Shown here piece by piece: positions 33,704 through 41,930 of a DNA stretch of 64,000 nt. A model generated the notes under the pieces. That model worked only from the letters and a program-made list of their open reading frames with translations, was not told the origin of the DNA and did no database searches. The stretch is from contig CAZUAQ010000001.1 of NCBI GenBank assembly GCA_964618455.1, positions 124,001-188,000 on the forward strand, read 5' to 3'. Position 1 is the stretch's first letter. Every line of letters begins with the position of its first letter. Source of the DNA: CAZUAQ01 sp964618455 (GTDB lineage Bacteria > Planctomycetota > Phycisphaerae > UBA1845 > PWPN01). The position numbers were made by a program, and so were the translations under genes.

Positions 33704-34912
33704 TCACGAGGCCGCTTCTAGGCTTTCCCGCGTGTCGTCTGCCAGCCGGAGATTGGGCCGGGAGACCCAGGTCCGCATGGCATTCAGCGTCTGCGACCAC
33801 TTCGACGACAGCCGCTTCTTCAGAAACGCCTCGTAGAGATTGCCCACCGTTTCGATCATGTCGCGCAGGTGGTCCATGCGCTCCTCGAACAGCACGCGCG
33901 GATCGTTCCCCTCGGCGGGCGGCGGAAGCGTAACACTGGTGAAGTGCATCTTGTCGCCGCGGAGCGTCAGCCCGACGGGATCTCCGTGCAGGTCCACTTG
34001 CAGCCCCACGCGGACCGGGCGCTTGCCGTTGGCCAGCGCCGCCGGTGCTTCCGGAAGTTGCGTCGGGCCTTCCGAGGTGATCGTCGTCGTGCCCGTCAGC
34101 TTGAACGCGCACTCCAGTTGCAATCCCTTCGAGAAAAAGAGGGGCACCGATTGACCCAGGCCCGTGACCACCTCGGGCGACTCGACGTGCGAGGTGTACC
34201 ACAGCCACATCAGCCACTCCGTGCCCAGATAGTCGCGCGTCTGGACGTCGAACCCGGCGACCTCGTTCTGCGTGTCGACGTCGGCCGGGGGCGTGGTGAA
34301 ATAGGCCGGCCGGGACTGGTCGAATTCGTGCGTCGCAGCGGCCGTTGCCGACCATCGCGCCGCCATTTCCCCGGCGGTGGCGGGAATCAGCGGGCGATCG
34401 AAGGTCTCACTGAACAACAGCATGAAGTGATCCGCCAGCGTGGGGCTCGTGCCCCCGAGATAGACCTCGTTCCGTTTGAAGTCCCAGAACGCAGGCGTCT
34501 GGCGGGATTTGCGGAACGCGCCGCCACGGGCCTCCTTGTCCGCCTGCGAAAGGGCCTGTTCGCGGGCTTCGCGTTTCTCGCTCTTGGACAGGAACTCTCG
34601 GCCGCTCGCCTCCAGCATCGCTTCCTCGTTGATCCGCTGGTAGCTGCGGACAAGATCAGTGGGGGGCTTGTTGGTGTCCACGCGAATCGCGAAGTGCAGC
34701 CCGTCGGCGATGGCGTTCTTGGCGAGGTCGAACCGGGTGTCGAGCAGGTGCTCGCCCGTCGTCCAGCCGACGTCGATATGGTCCGTCGCCCGCAGGGGCT
34801 GGGCGATGGAATGCTCGGAGAGCGCGGTCAGCAGGGCATCATCAACGACGCGGGGGGCGTCGCCCTGAACGAAGAAACGTTTGAACGTGACACTTCCCTG
34901 TGCAAAGCCCAT
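33704..34912 (-). CDS. RdgC-like protein (putative recombination-associated DNA-binding protein)
   Basis: 402 residues, longer than E. coli RdgC (about 300). Segment order resembles RdgC as I know it: an early VGW...G turn, a Lys/Arg-rich region (FLSKSEKREAREQ), a conserved AFRKSRQTPAFWD block, FDRPLIP, then FLGxEWLxWLW-like DYLGTEWLMWLWY and a C-terminal PRVLFEERMDHLRD segment. RdgC forms a ring on DNA and restrains RecA. The assignment rests on this pattern only. Its stop is 9 nt from the convergent MBL gene. GGAG lies about 8 nt before the ATG. There is no signal peptide, so it is cytoplasmic. Confidence 0.58.
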   Translation of the reverse strand: MGFAQGSVTFKRFFVQGDAPRVVDDALLTALSEHSIAQPLRATDHIDVGWTTGEHLLDTRFDLAKNAIADGLHFAIRVDTNKPPTDLVRSYQRINEEAMLEASGREFLSKSEKREAREQALSQADKEARGGAFRKSRQTPAFWDFKRNEVYLGGTSPTLADHFMLLFSETFDRPLIPATAGEMAARWSATAAATHEFDQSRPAYFTTPPADVDTQNEVAGFDVQTRDYLGTEWLMWLWYTSHVESPEVVTGLGQSVPLFFSKGLQLECAFKLTGTTTITSEGPTQLPEAPAALANGKRPVRVGLQVDLHGDPVGLTLRGDKMHFTSVTLPPPAEGNDPRVLFEERMDHLRDMIETVGNLYEAFLKKRLSSKWSQTLNAMRTWVSRPNLRLADDTRESLEAAS

Positions 34913-35258
34913 GTATTCGATACTCCGTTATCGACCGGCAAAGTCGAGTCAAAACCGACCTGAAGTTTCAAGCTTACGTCCGAGCAAGCCATTACGCTAT
35001 AATGCCTGCTGGCAAATGAGATGCTGATTCTCATGCCGAGAGCATAGCGGATCAGGTCCATACTTCGTCAACGGCAGGCGACCCGAGCGGTGACGAAGAC
35101 CTGTGAGATTTCACGGGAGTCGCGCAATGCCTTCATCGAAGGCCGCTCCCTGCGGAAACAGGTCGGCAGCGACAGCTTTCACGTCACGAGCGCGGCACGC
35201 CGGCCCCAGTCGGAACGCCGATCTTCGAGTCCATTCGATCTCCGACAGGTAGAGGCCG
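34913..35258. other. Divergent regulatory region between RdgC-like and sensor kinase genes
   Basis: 346 nt. It holds a perfect TATAAT (34998-35003) on the plus strand with only a weak -35 match upstream, and an inverted repeat ATGAGA / TCTCAT (35016-35034) just downstream, where the transcript would begin. The remaining approximately 220 nt before the kinase start would be a long leader. No small gene is evident. Confidence 0.5.
34998..35034 (+). promoter_or_regulatory. Candidate -10 box with adjacent operator-like inverted repeat
   Basis: Perfect TATAAT at 34998-35003, then arms ATGAGA (35016-35021) and TCTCAT (35029-35034) with a 7-nt spacer. The repeat would overlap the start of transcription, a usual place for a repressor site. 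It resembles half of a Fur box, but the spacing between arms differs, so the regulator is not named. Confidence 0.45.
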
Positions 35259-37379
35259 ATGTCATCGAGCATGGAATACCATTCCGACCCGTTCATCTCC
35301 GACCGGGAGGCCACCGACACGCGGACGGCCGACATCCCGCGCAACTTCCTCGCAGACAGTTTTCGCGCCATGGTCTGGGATCTTCCCATGTTCGTCTGCG
35401 CGCTGGATGCGGAGGGCGTGGTTACGCTCTGGAACCAGGAATGCGAGCGCCTGACCGGTTTTTCGAGTTCCGAAGTGGTCGGGCGGATGACCCTTCGAGA
35501 GCTCGTGGCAAGCGAGGATGATTCCGGAGACCGCGACGAGACTCATCAGGACGGGATGCTGCGCGCCTCCGCCAATGGGATTGCCTCGACACGGTTCAGG
35601 ACAATGACGGGTCAGCCGCGCCGGATCATCTGGCTGTGCGATGAGGGGCAATGGCCGATTCCGTTTCTGGGGGATTACAAGGTCGGCGTCGCGGCCAGTG
35701 ACGAGAATCAGGCTCAAGCTGCCATCATGAACAGTCGGCGAACGGATCGGGGCTATTCCGTCCAGCTCAAGACGCTGCTCTCGCTGTCGTATGAACTTTC
35801 CAAGGAGAGCACGCTCGACGAACTGAGCAGGAAGGCTGTGGAACTCGGGCGCAAACGACTGGGCTACGAGCGCCTGTCGATGTGGTTCATGAAGCAGGGA
35901 GACGAACCGGATTCGATGGTGATCGTCGGCAGTTTCGGCACGGACGAGACGGGGCAGATTCGGGATGAGCGCGAAGCCGTGATTCCCCTGACGCCCGAGG
36001 CCGTTGAAGTGCTGACGATGCGTCACCCCATCACCATCTTCGAGCCGAACGCCAAGCTCTACGACCACCACCATCACTACATCGGCGACGGCGCGCGCTT
36101 GCGTGCGACCATCTGGGACGGGCGAGACGTGCTCGGATTTCTCAGCGCCGACAACTACCCCGGCAAAATTCCGCTCCGAGAGCAGGACCGCGAGTTGCTG
36201 CGACTCTACGCGCTGTCGCTGGGCTACCTTTGCTCGCGGATTCGCGCGGAAGAGGCCTGGAAAGCAAGCCAGGATCGGTTTCGACAACTGCTCGAGTCGC
36301 TGCCGCTGGTCGTCACGTCGGTCGAGGCGGAGACCAACCGACACGTCTTCATGGCGGGTTCGGTGCAGCGCATGCTGGGCTACCCGACGAAATACTTCAT
36401 GGAGTGTCCCGACTTCGGTCCCAGCATCATTCACCCCGAAGATCAGAACCGGATGTTCGAAGAGTTCACGCGGGGTCTGAAAGCGGGGCATCCTTTCGAA
36501 ATGGAATACCGTATGATCCACGGTGAGTCGGGCGAGGCCATCTGGGTTCACCAGCGGATCGTGCCCATCTTCCGCGAGGACGGGACGCTCCTGCGGCAGG
36601 ATGGGGTGACGCTGGACATCACCAAGCGGAAGCATGCCGAGGAAATGGCCAGCCGGCAGCAGGCGAACCTGGCGCACGTGTCCCGGCTGGGCATGGTCGG
36701 CGAGATGGCCGCCGGTCTGGCGCACGAACTGAATCAGCCCCTCGCCGCCATCGCGAACTACACGCGGGCCTGCGCCCGCCGGATCAAGAGCGGGGAGTAT
36801 GAATCGCGCGACCTGCTTGAAGACGTGGAAAATGCCGCCGACCAGGCGGAGCGCGCGGGCAACATCATTCGCCGGTTGCGCTCCTTCATTCGCAAGGGAG
36901 AGCAGCAGCGCAACTCCGAAGTGCTCAGTGACGTGATCCAGGAAATCCTCGCGCTCTCGGAGCCGGAGTTGAGACGCCGACAAATACACTATCGCATGGA
37001 GTGCGAACCCTCGCTTCCACGCATCAACATCGACCGGGTCCAGGTCCAGCAGGTGATTCTGAATCTGCTGCGAAACGGATGGGAGGCCATGGAGGGGACG
37101 GGCCGCCGGGAACTGGTCGTGCGGGCAATCCGCCGCGATGCCTCGACCGTGGCGGTCGGGGTCCGGGACACGGGTACCGGGATCGCCGAGGATATTCTCG
37201 ATGGCATCTTCGAACCGTTTTTCACGACGAAGAAGGAAGGCATGGGCATGGGGCTGGCCATCAGCCGATCCCTGGTGGAGATGCATCAGGGCGAAATCTG
37301 GGCCGAGTCGAATCCTTCGCGCGGGTCGGTCGTCTGGTTTACATTGCCGGCCGCGTCGGGGAGAGGTGATCCGGGATGA
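35259..37379 (+). CDS. PAS-GAF-PAS sensor histidine kinase (FixL-type)
   Basis: 706 residues with no membrane segments, so cytoplasmic. The first PAS domain (about 40-120, FVCALDAEGVVTLWNQECERLTGF) is followed by a GAF-like region (about 165-330), a second PAS/PAC (about 345-455, ending VTLDITKRKHAE), a dimerisation domain with phospho-acceptor His in GLAHELNQPLAAI (about 485), and an HATPase domain with N (NLLRNGWEAM), G1 (DTGTGIAED) and G2 (GMGMGLAIS) boxes. The H-box is the FixL/DctB type. The stop overlaps the ATG of a FixJ-like regulator, its likely partner. The upstream promoter candidate is at 34998. Confidence 0.9.
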   Translation: MSSSMEYHSDPFISDREATDTRTADIPRNFLADSFRAMVWDLPMFVCALDAEGVVTLWNQECERLTGFSSSEVVGRMTLRELVASEDDSGDRDETHQDGMLRASANGIASTRFRTMTGQPRRIIWLCDEGQWPIPFLGDYKVGVAASDENQAQAAIMNSRRTDRGYSVQLKTLLSLSYELSKESTLDELSRKAVELGRKRLGYERLSMWFMKQGDEPDSMVIVGSFGTDETGQIRDEREAVIPLTPEAVEVLTMRHPITIFEPNAKLYDHHHHYIGDGARLRATIWDGRDVLGFLSADNYPGKIPLREQDRELLRLYALSLGYLCSRIRAEEAWKASQDRFRQLLESLPLVVTSVEAETNRHVFMAGSVQRMLGYPTKYFMECPDFGPSIIHPEDQNRMFEEFTRGLKAGHPFEMEYRMIHGESGEAIWVHQRIVPIFREDGTLLRQDGVTLDITKRKHAEEMASRQQANLAHVSRLGMVGEMAAGLAHELNQPLAAIANYTRACARRIKSGEYESRDLLEDVENAADQAERAGNIIRRLRSFIRKGEQQRNSEVLSDVIQEILALSEPELRRRQIHYRMECEPSLPRINIDRVQVQQVILNLLRNGWEAMEGTGRRELVVRAIRRDASTVAVGVRDTGTGIAEDILDGIFEPFFTTKKEGMGMGLAISRSLVEMHQGEIWAESNPSRGSVVWFTLPAASGRGDPG

Positions 37380-38035
37380 TGAAGGAAACCGTTTACATCG
37401 TCGATGATGATGAGGTCGTCCGCCGATCGCTCTCGCGACTTGTCGAGTCCGCCCATCTCTGTACACAAGCATTCAGCGATGCCCCGACTTTTCTCGAGCA
37501 AGCTCGATTCGATCAGGTGGCCTGCCTGGTGGTGGACCTGAAAATGCCCGGCATGAGCGGTCTCGAGTTGCTCAAGGAGCTCGAGGCGCGGGATATCGAT
37601 CTTCCCGCCATCGTCATTACCGCATTCGGCGACATTCCACAGGCGGTGGAGTCGCTCAAGACCGGGGCGCTGGATTTCATCCAGAAACCGTTCAACGACG
37701 AAGTCCTCCTCGGTCGCATCTCGGAGGCACTGGAGAAGAGTCGGCAGAACTTCACCCTGCGGGCGGAAAAGGAACGGGTACAGCAGCGTCTGAAGCGGCT
37801 CACGCCACGGGAAACCGAGGTCATGCAGTTGCTCGTCCTCGGAAGCACCAGCAAGGAGGTGGGCCTGCAGTTGAACATCAGCCGTAAGACGGTCGACATC
37901 CACCGATCCCGAATCATGCACAAGCTCGAGGCCGATTCGATCGCCCAACTGGTACGGATGGTCATGCTGACCGAGGAGGGGCCGGGGCGCGAACCGGGGA
38001 CAAACCCGATGGAGCCGCTGAGTGATATCCCCTAG
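37376..38035 (+). CDS. FixJ-family response regulator
   Basis: 219 residues. Receiver domain (about 5-120) with the acidic pair DDD, phospho-acceptor Asp54 in VVDLKMPGMSG, Thr in VITAFGD and Lys in FIQKPF. The C-terminal LuxR-type helix-turn-helix (about 140-205) includes LTPRETEVMQLLV and NISRKTVDIHRSRIMHKL. It overlaps the kinase gene by 4 nt, giving a classic kinase-regulator pair; the regulator would activate transcription when phosphorylated. Target genes are not evident from the sequence. Confidence 0.92.
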   Translation: MMKETVYIVDDDEVVRRSLSRLVESAHLCTQAFSDAPTFLEQARFDQVACLVVDLKMPGMSGLELLKELEARDIDLPAIVITAFGDIPQAVESLKTGALDFIQKPFNDEVLLGRISEALEKSRQNFTLRAEKERVQQRLKRLTPRETEVMQLLVLGSTSKEVGLQLNISRKTVDIHRSRIMHKLEADSIAQLVRMVMLTEEGPGREPGTNPMEPLSDIP

Positions 38036-38288
38036 CGGAAGCGTGATCCTGGAAAAGGCATCTTATAGGACTGAATGGGGTGTTTACCCGCGATGCCAAG
38101 GCGGAAGAAACTCTTAGAATGATTAGTGGGTCAAGAGAATAGGGCAAATACCCACCAGCCCGATGGCCGATAAGTATCAATATCTGATTTGCTATGTCTT
38201 GAAACATCTCTGAATGTACTGGTGGGGTCCCCGGGGGGTTTACAAGCTGGGGATGGTCGGGAAAACGTGAGGAACGAAAGGGGTCTTT

Positions 38289-38936
38289 ATGCTCCGAGTT
38301 CTCCTGGTTGACGACCACGAATTGGTACGGGACGCGCTGAAGTCTCATCTGGTCAGGAATCCACAAGTCGGAGACATTGCGGAGGCCGGCACGGCGGAAG
38401 ACGCGCTACGCATCTTTCAGGCGGAGCCTTCGCAGCTGGTCATCCTGGACATCGATCTTCCGGGCGGGTCTGCCTTCGAGGTGGCATCACAGATGTTGCG
38501 CCTCCGGCCCGAGTGCGGGATCATCTTCCTGACCGGCTACGAGTACGACACCTACATCGAACAGGCGCTGGAAATCGGCGCAAAGGGCTATGTACTGAAG
38601 GGCGACGGGATTCAGGTGCTTCACACCGCGATTCGGGAAGTCATGGAGGGGCGACTGTTCTTCAGCGAGTCCATCTGCCGCCGTCTGGATTTCAAGGGTG
38701 GCCTTCCCAGGCTCGTGGCCCCGCGAAGTGAAGCCATGGCCCGGTTGACCCGGCGGGAGCGTGAACTCCTGGCGCATATCGGCCGGGGGGCCAGCTTGAA
38801 GGAGGCGGCGGGGCGGATGCAGATCAGCTACAAGACGGCGGACAATCAGAAGACCAGCCTGATGAAGAAGTTGGATATCCACGACCGCGTTGAACTGGCC
38901 CGTTTCGCCATACGCGAGGGCCTGATCTCAGCCTGA
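38289..38936 (+). CDS. NarL-family response regulator
   Basis: 215 residues; an AAGGGG tract lies 5 nt before the ATG. Receiver domain with DDH, Asp54 in VILDIDLPGGSAF, Thr in FLTGYEYD and Lys in YVLKGDG, then a LuxR-type HTH (LTRRERELLAHIGRG, ISYKTADNQKTSLMKKL). Asn-Gln replace the more usual hydroxyl/His residues in the recognition helix. It is 253 nt downstream of the FixJ-like gene on the same strand. It may be a second output of the same kinase or an orphan regulator. Confidence 0.9.
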   Translation: MLRVLLVDDHELVRDALKSHLVRNPQVGDIAEAGTAEDALRIFQAEPSQLVILDIDLPGGSAFEVASQMLRLRPECGIIFLTGYEYDTYIEQALEIGAKGYVLKGDGIQVLHTAIREVMEGRLFFSESICRRLDFKGGLPRLVAPRSEAMARLTRRERELLAHIGRGASLKEAAGRMQISYKTADNQKTSLMKKLDIHDRVELARFAIREGLISA

Positions 38937-38948
38937 TCGGATCAGAGT

Positions 38949-38971
38949 GAATCAGTGCCCCGCCCTGATTC
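38949..38971 (+). terminator. Weak hairpin after the NarL-type regulator gene
   Basis: A 7-bp stem GAATCAG / CTGATTC with a 9-nt loop, 13 nt past the stop codon. The tail is not T-rich, so termination is uncertain. Confidence 0.3.
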
Positions 38972-39036
38972 GCATTGATTCCATAATAACCCTTGCTGAT
39001 CGCAGCGGTTTCTTGGGTGCGCACCCCTGACAAGAA

Positions 39037-40092
39037 TCATGTTTGCAGTTCGACGGGTTTGCCCGTGCGCGCCGACTCGTAGATCGCCAGAATGATCGCC
39101 ACCGCCTTGCGCGCTTCGGCCCCGGAGATCGGCGGTTCCTTGCCTTCGTCCAGCGCCGCCAGGAAATCGGCGAAGTTCGCCCGGTGATTATCCGCCGTCA
39201 TGCCGCCGGAGGGATCCGACGCGCCCACCGATACCGCCGGGAACTCCATGTACTTCTGACGGATCTCGTTGTCGGCCTCGGTCTCCTCCCGGAACTGCCA
39301 GAAGAAGAACTTCTCGTCCGCCATCGCCACCGTGCCCTGATCCCCCGAGACTTCCACGATTCGGAAGTGCCCGGGCCACATGCTCGTGGTGCACGCCATC
39401 GTGCCCAGCGCGCCGTTGGCGAACTCGATCGACGCAGTGGCGGTGTCCTCGACCTCGATCCGCTCGTGGGCCAGCGTGGAACAGAACGCCTGAACGCGCT
39501 TCACCGGACCCATCAACCACTGCAGCAGGTCGATCGTGTGGATTCCCTGGTTCATCATCGCGCCGCCACCGTCCATGGCGATCGTGCCTTTCCAGCCGCC
39601 CTTGTCGTAGTAATCCTGGTCGCGCCACCAAGGCCCGTACGCCATGCCGAAAGTCAGCCTGCCGAAACGGCCATCCTCCACGGCCTTCTTGAACAGCTTG
39701 GCGGTCTCGGTGTAACGCATGTTGAAGACGCCGCCGATCTTGGTTCCCGCCTTGTCGAAGGCTTCGAGCACCTCGTCGATTTTCGGAAGCGTGATTTCGA
39801 TCGGCTTCTCGATGATGGCGTGCTTGCCCGCTTTCGCCGCTTCGATGGCCACCTGGCCGTGCAGCCCGCTGGGCGTGCCGATGGTGATGATGTCGATGGC
39901 GTCATCGGCCACCATGTCCTTCAGATCGGTGTACGCCTTGCAGCCGTGCTTGTCGGCGAACCCCTTGGCCCGGTCCTCGACCTGCTCGCACACCGCCACC
40001 AGCTTCGCGTTCGACAACCCCGCGATCGCCTCGGCGTGAAAATTCCCGATCATCCCCGCCCCGACGATCCCCATTCCGTATTCCCTGGCCAT
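39037..40092 (-). CDS. Gfo/Idh/MocA family NAD(P)-dependent oxidoreductase
   Basis: 351 residues from MAREYGMGIVGAGMIGN (40092), with AAGGAAG 6 nt upstream. N-terminal Rossmann fold, conserved EKPIEI lysine motif near 95, and the C-terminal beta-sheet domain with YGPWWRDQDYYDKGGWKG, DGGGAMMNQGIHTIDLLQW, where the His and preceding Gly/Asn line the sugar site. Likely acts on a sugar or inositol. No catabolic neighbours clarify the substrate. It is divergent from the secreted protein gene at 40347. Confidence 0.88.
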   Translation of the reverse strand: MAREYGMGIVGAGMIGNFHAEAIAGLSNAKLVAVCEQVEDRAKGFADKHGCKAYTDLKDMVADDAIDIITIGTPSGLHGQVAIEAAKAGKHAIIEKPIEITLPKIDEVLEAFDKAGTKIGGVFNMRYTETAKLFKKAVEDGRFGRLTFGMAYGPWWRDQDYYDKGGWKGTIAMDGGGAMMNQGIHTIDLLQWLMGPVKRVQAFCSTLAHERIEVEDTATASIEFANGALGTMACTTSMWPGHFRIVEVSGDQGTVAMADEKFFFWQFREETEADNEIRQKYMEFPAVSVGASDPSGGMTADNHRANFADFLAALDEGKEPPISGAEARKAVAIILAIYESARTGKPVELQT

Positions 40093-40346
40093 GATGCACT
40101 TCCTTCGATTCGGCGTTCCGCGTGATAATCCTGAGGCTACCAGCCCGCATGATAGGGAAAAGACGTTCATCCCGGTAGAGACGCGGTCGGGTAACTCGCG
40201 TGACGCCCCTGCACGCGTCGACGATCAGAAAAATCCTCTTTAAAAGCATTTACCTAGCCAGTAAAGTAGAAGCATCGCGGAGATTCAGAAGTGCCGGTAA
40301 CCGGGCTTCCCACATCCACAGGATTACGAAACGGAAGGAGTTCACC

Positions 40347-41843
40347 ATGGGCGTCAGCCGAGGGTTGCGCTGCGAGTCCCTGTCGGGTCGCACTGTTCGA
40401 GCATCGCTGATCCTGCTCCTGACTTCGGTCATGGCGGGGAGCGCCGTCGCCGGCGAACGCTGGATGCTCGTCTATTACCGGCAGATCGGCAATCAGGTGA
40501 ACGGGGGAGGTCTCACCGTCGAGAATCATCTGTTTCGCGAGGACGGCTCGCCCGGCGCGTCTGTCGGCGTGACCAACCAGTTCAACCTGTCCACCGCCAT
40601 CTGGGGTCAGTCCACCGCCGACGGGTGGCATCGCATCGAACCCTCGACCCAGGGATTTCGCGATGTCCGCATCTACGACCCGCCCGTGCCGACCGATCAG
40701 ACGCCGAACTTCTACAGCTATAATCCCGCGGGCCAATTTGTCACCAATTACAGCTTCGAGACGCACTGGCTCTACCTGTCCGACGATACCAACATCACGC
40801 CGCACCCGACGAACCCCGTCTACCACTATGATCTCGTCGACGGCATCAACTCATCCACGTTCAACGAGCCGCCGGGCACGAACAGCGACAGCTTCTCGCT
40901 GACCTCCTGGAGCGATCACATTTACCAGACCTTTGTCGTCCCTGACGGCATCAATACGCTCATCAGCTGCAAGGCCTGGGGCGTGAACACCGTCAACTAT
41001 CAGTATGTCGCCTCGATCCATGCCGACAACGGCGGGCCGATCCACACCTGGCCTCAAGTCGGGCCGACGGCGACATCGCGCCATCACAGCCCGATTGATT
41101 TCGTGCCGGTCATCGCTCACTGGCCGCTCAACGCGGTGCAGGTCACGCCGGGCCAGCGCTACGCGCTGAAGGTACGCCCGCTCGGCGGCGGGGGATTCAA
41201 TTCCTACGCGGTCAACAGCGACAATTATCCCGACGGCCACCTCTGGCTCGAGAACACGCCCGTGACCGATCGCGATCTGATCGCTGTCGTGGTCGGGCTC
41301 TCGGTCGGCTCCGCTTCGATCATTCAGAACCCGACCTCGATTGCGCACACCATCACCGAAGGCGACGCACTGCCGGTCGAGAACTTCACCGTGGCCAACG
41401 GCGAGCCGTCGACGACCCTGAGCTATACGCTGAGTGAGACCGCCTCCTGGCTGTCCGTCAGCCCGACCCAGGGCACCTCCACCGGTCCGGCCACGTCGCA
41501 TACGATCACGTACGACGTGGCATCCCTCGACGCCGGTGTCTATGCGGCGCCGATCACGATCAGCGGCAATGCCACCAACAGCCCGCAGACCCTCACGGTT
41601 ACCCTGACCGTCGAGAATTCTCAGTTCGCCAAGCCCGACCAGGATCTGGACGGCGACGTGGATATCACCGACTTCGGCTGGTTTCAGAACTGCCTGAGCG
41701 GCGTGGGCATCGCCCAGAACGCCCCCGAATGCTTCAAGGCCCGCCTCGACGGCGATCAGGACGTGGATGACGGGGACCTGGCGATCTTCATGGGGTGCCT
41801 GAGCGGCGCCGATGTTCCCGCCGACCCGGCATGCGACAATTGA
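40347..41843 (+). CDS. Secreted protein with BACON-like and dockerin-like C-terminal modules
   Basis: 498 residues; GGAAGGAG (40333-40340) precedes the ATG by 6 nt. Signal peptide about 1-36 (ending AVAGE). The first 300 residues form an unassigned beta-rich domain with many aromatic residues (YYRQIGNQVNGG, FETHWLYLSDD). Residues about 325-425 resemble a BACON/Ig-like domain (TASWLSVSPTQGTSTG, ITYDVASLDAGVY). The tail (about 430-498) has two Ca-loop motifs (DLDGDVDITDF, DGDQDVDDGDL), paired cysteines and the ending PADPACDN, as in the three giant proteins at the window's start. It is probably exported and surface-bound or matrix-associated. Confidence 0.82.
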   Translation: MGVSRGLRCESLSGRTVRASLILLLTSVMAGSAVAGERWMLVYYRQIGNQVNGGGLTVENHLFREDGSPGASVGVTNQFNLSTAIWGQSTADGWHRIEPSTQGFRDVRIYDPPVPTDQTPNFYSYNPAGQFVTNYSFETHWLYLSDDTNITPHPTNPVYHYDLVDGINSSTFNEPPGTNSDSFSLTSWSDHIYQTFVVPDGINTLISCKAWGVNTVNYQYVASIHADNGGPIHTWPQVGPTATSRHHSPIDFVPVIAHWPLNAVQVTPGQRYALKVRPLGGGGFNSYAVNSDNYPDGHLWLENTPVTDRDLIAVVVGLSVGSASIIQNPTSIAHTITEGDALPVENFTVANGEPSTTLSYTLSETASWLSVSPTQGTSTGPATSHTITYDVASLDAGVYAAPITISGNATNSPQTLTVTLTVENSQFAKPDQDLDGDVDITDFGWFQNCLSGVGIAQNAPECFKARLDGDQDVDDGDLAIFMGCLSGADVPADPACDN

Positions 41844-41930
41844 TCGGGCGGCATGAAATCCGAAGTCTCGAGCGAATGGACGCCTCGCCACTCGTAGGGT
41901 CGGGCGGAACATGCTCTTCCGGTCACAGGT

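Noticed and set aside
35016..35034. Fur box
   Set aside because: The arms resemble Fur half-sites, but the central spacing is 7 nt instead of the 5 nt expected for these arms. Kept only as an unnamed inverted repeat.
35262..37472. 736-codon minus-strand ORF over the sensor kinase
   Set aside because: Shadow of a clear PAS-GAF-PAS histidine kinase on the plus strand; no motifs in the antisense product.
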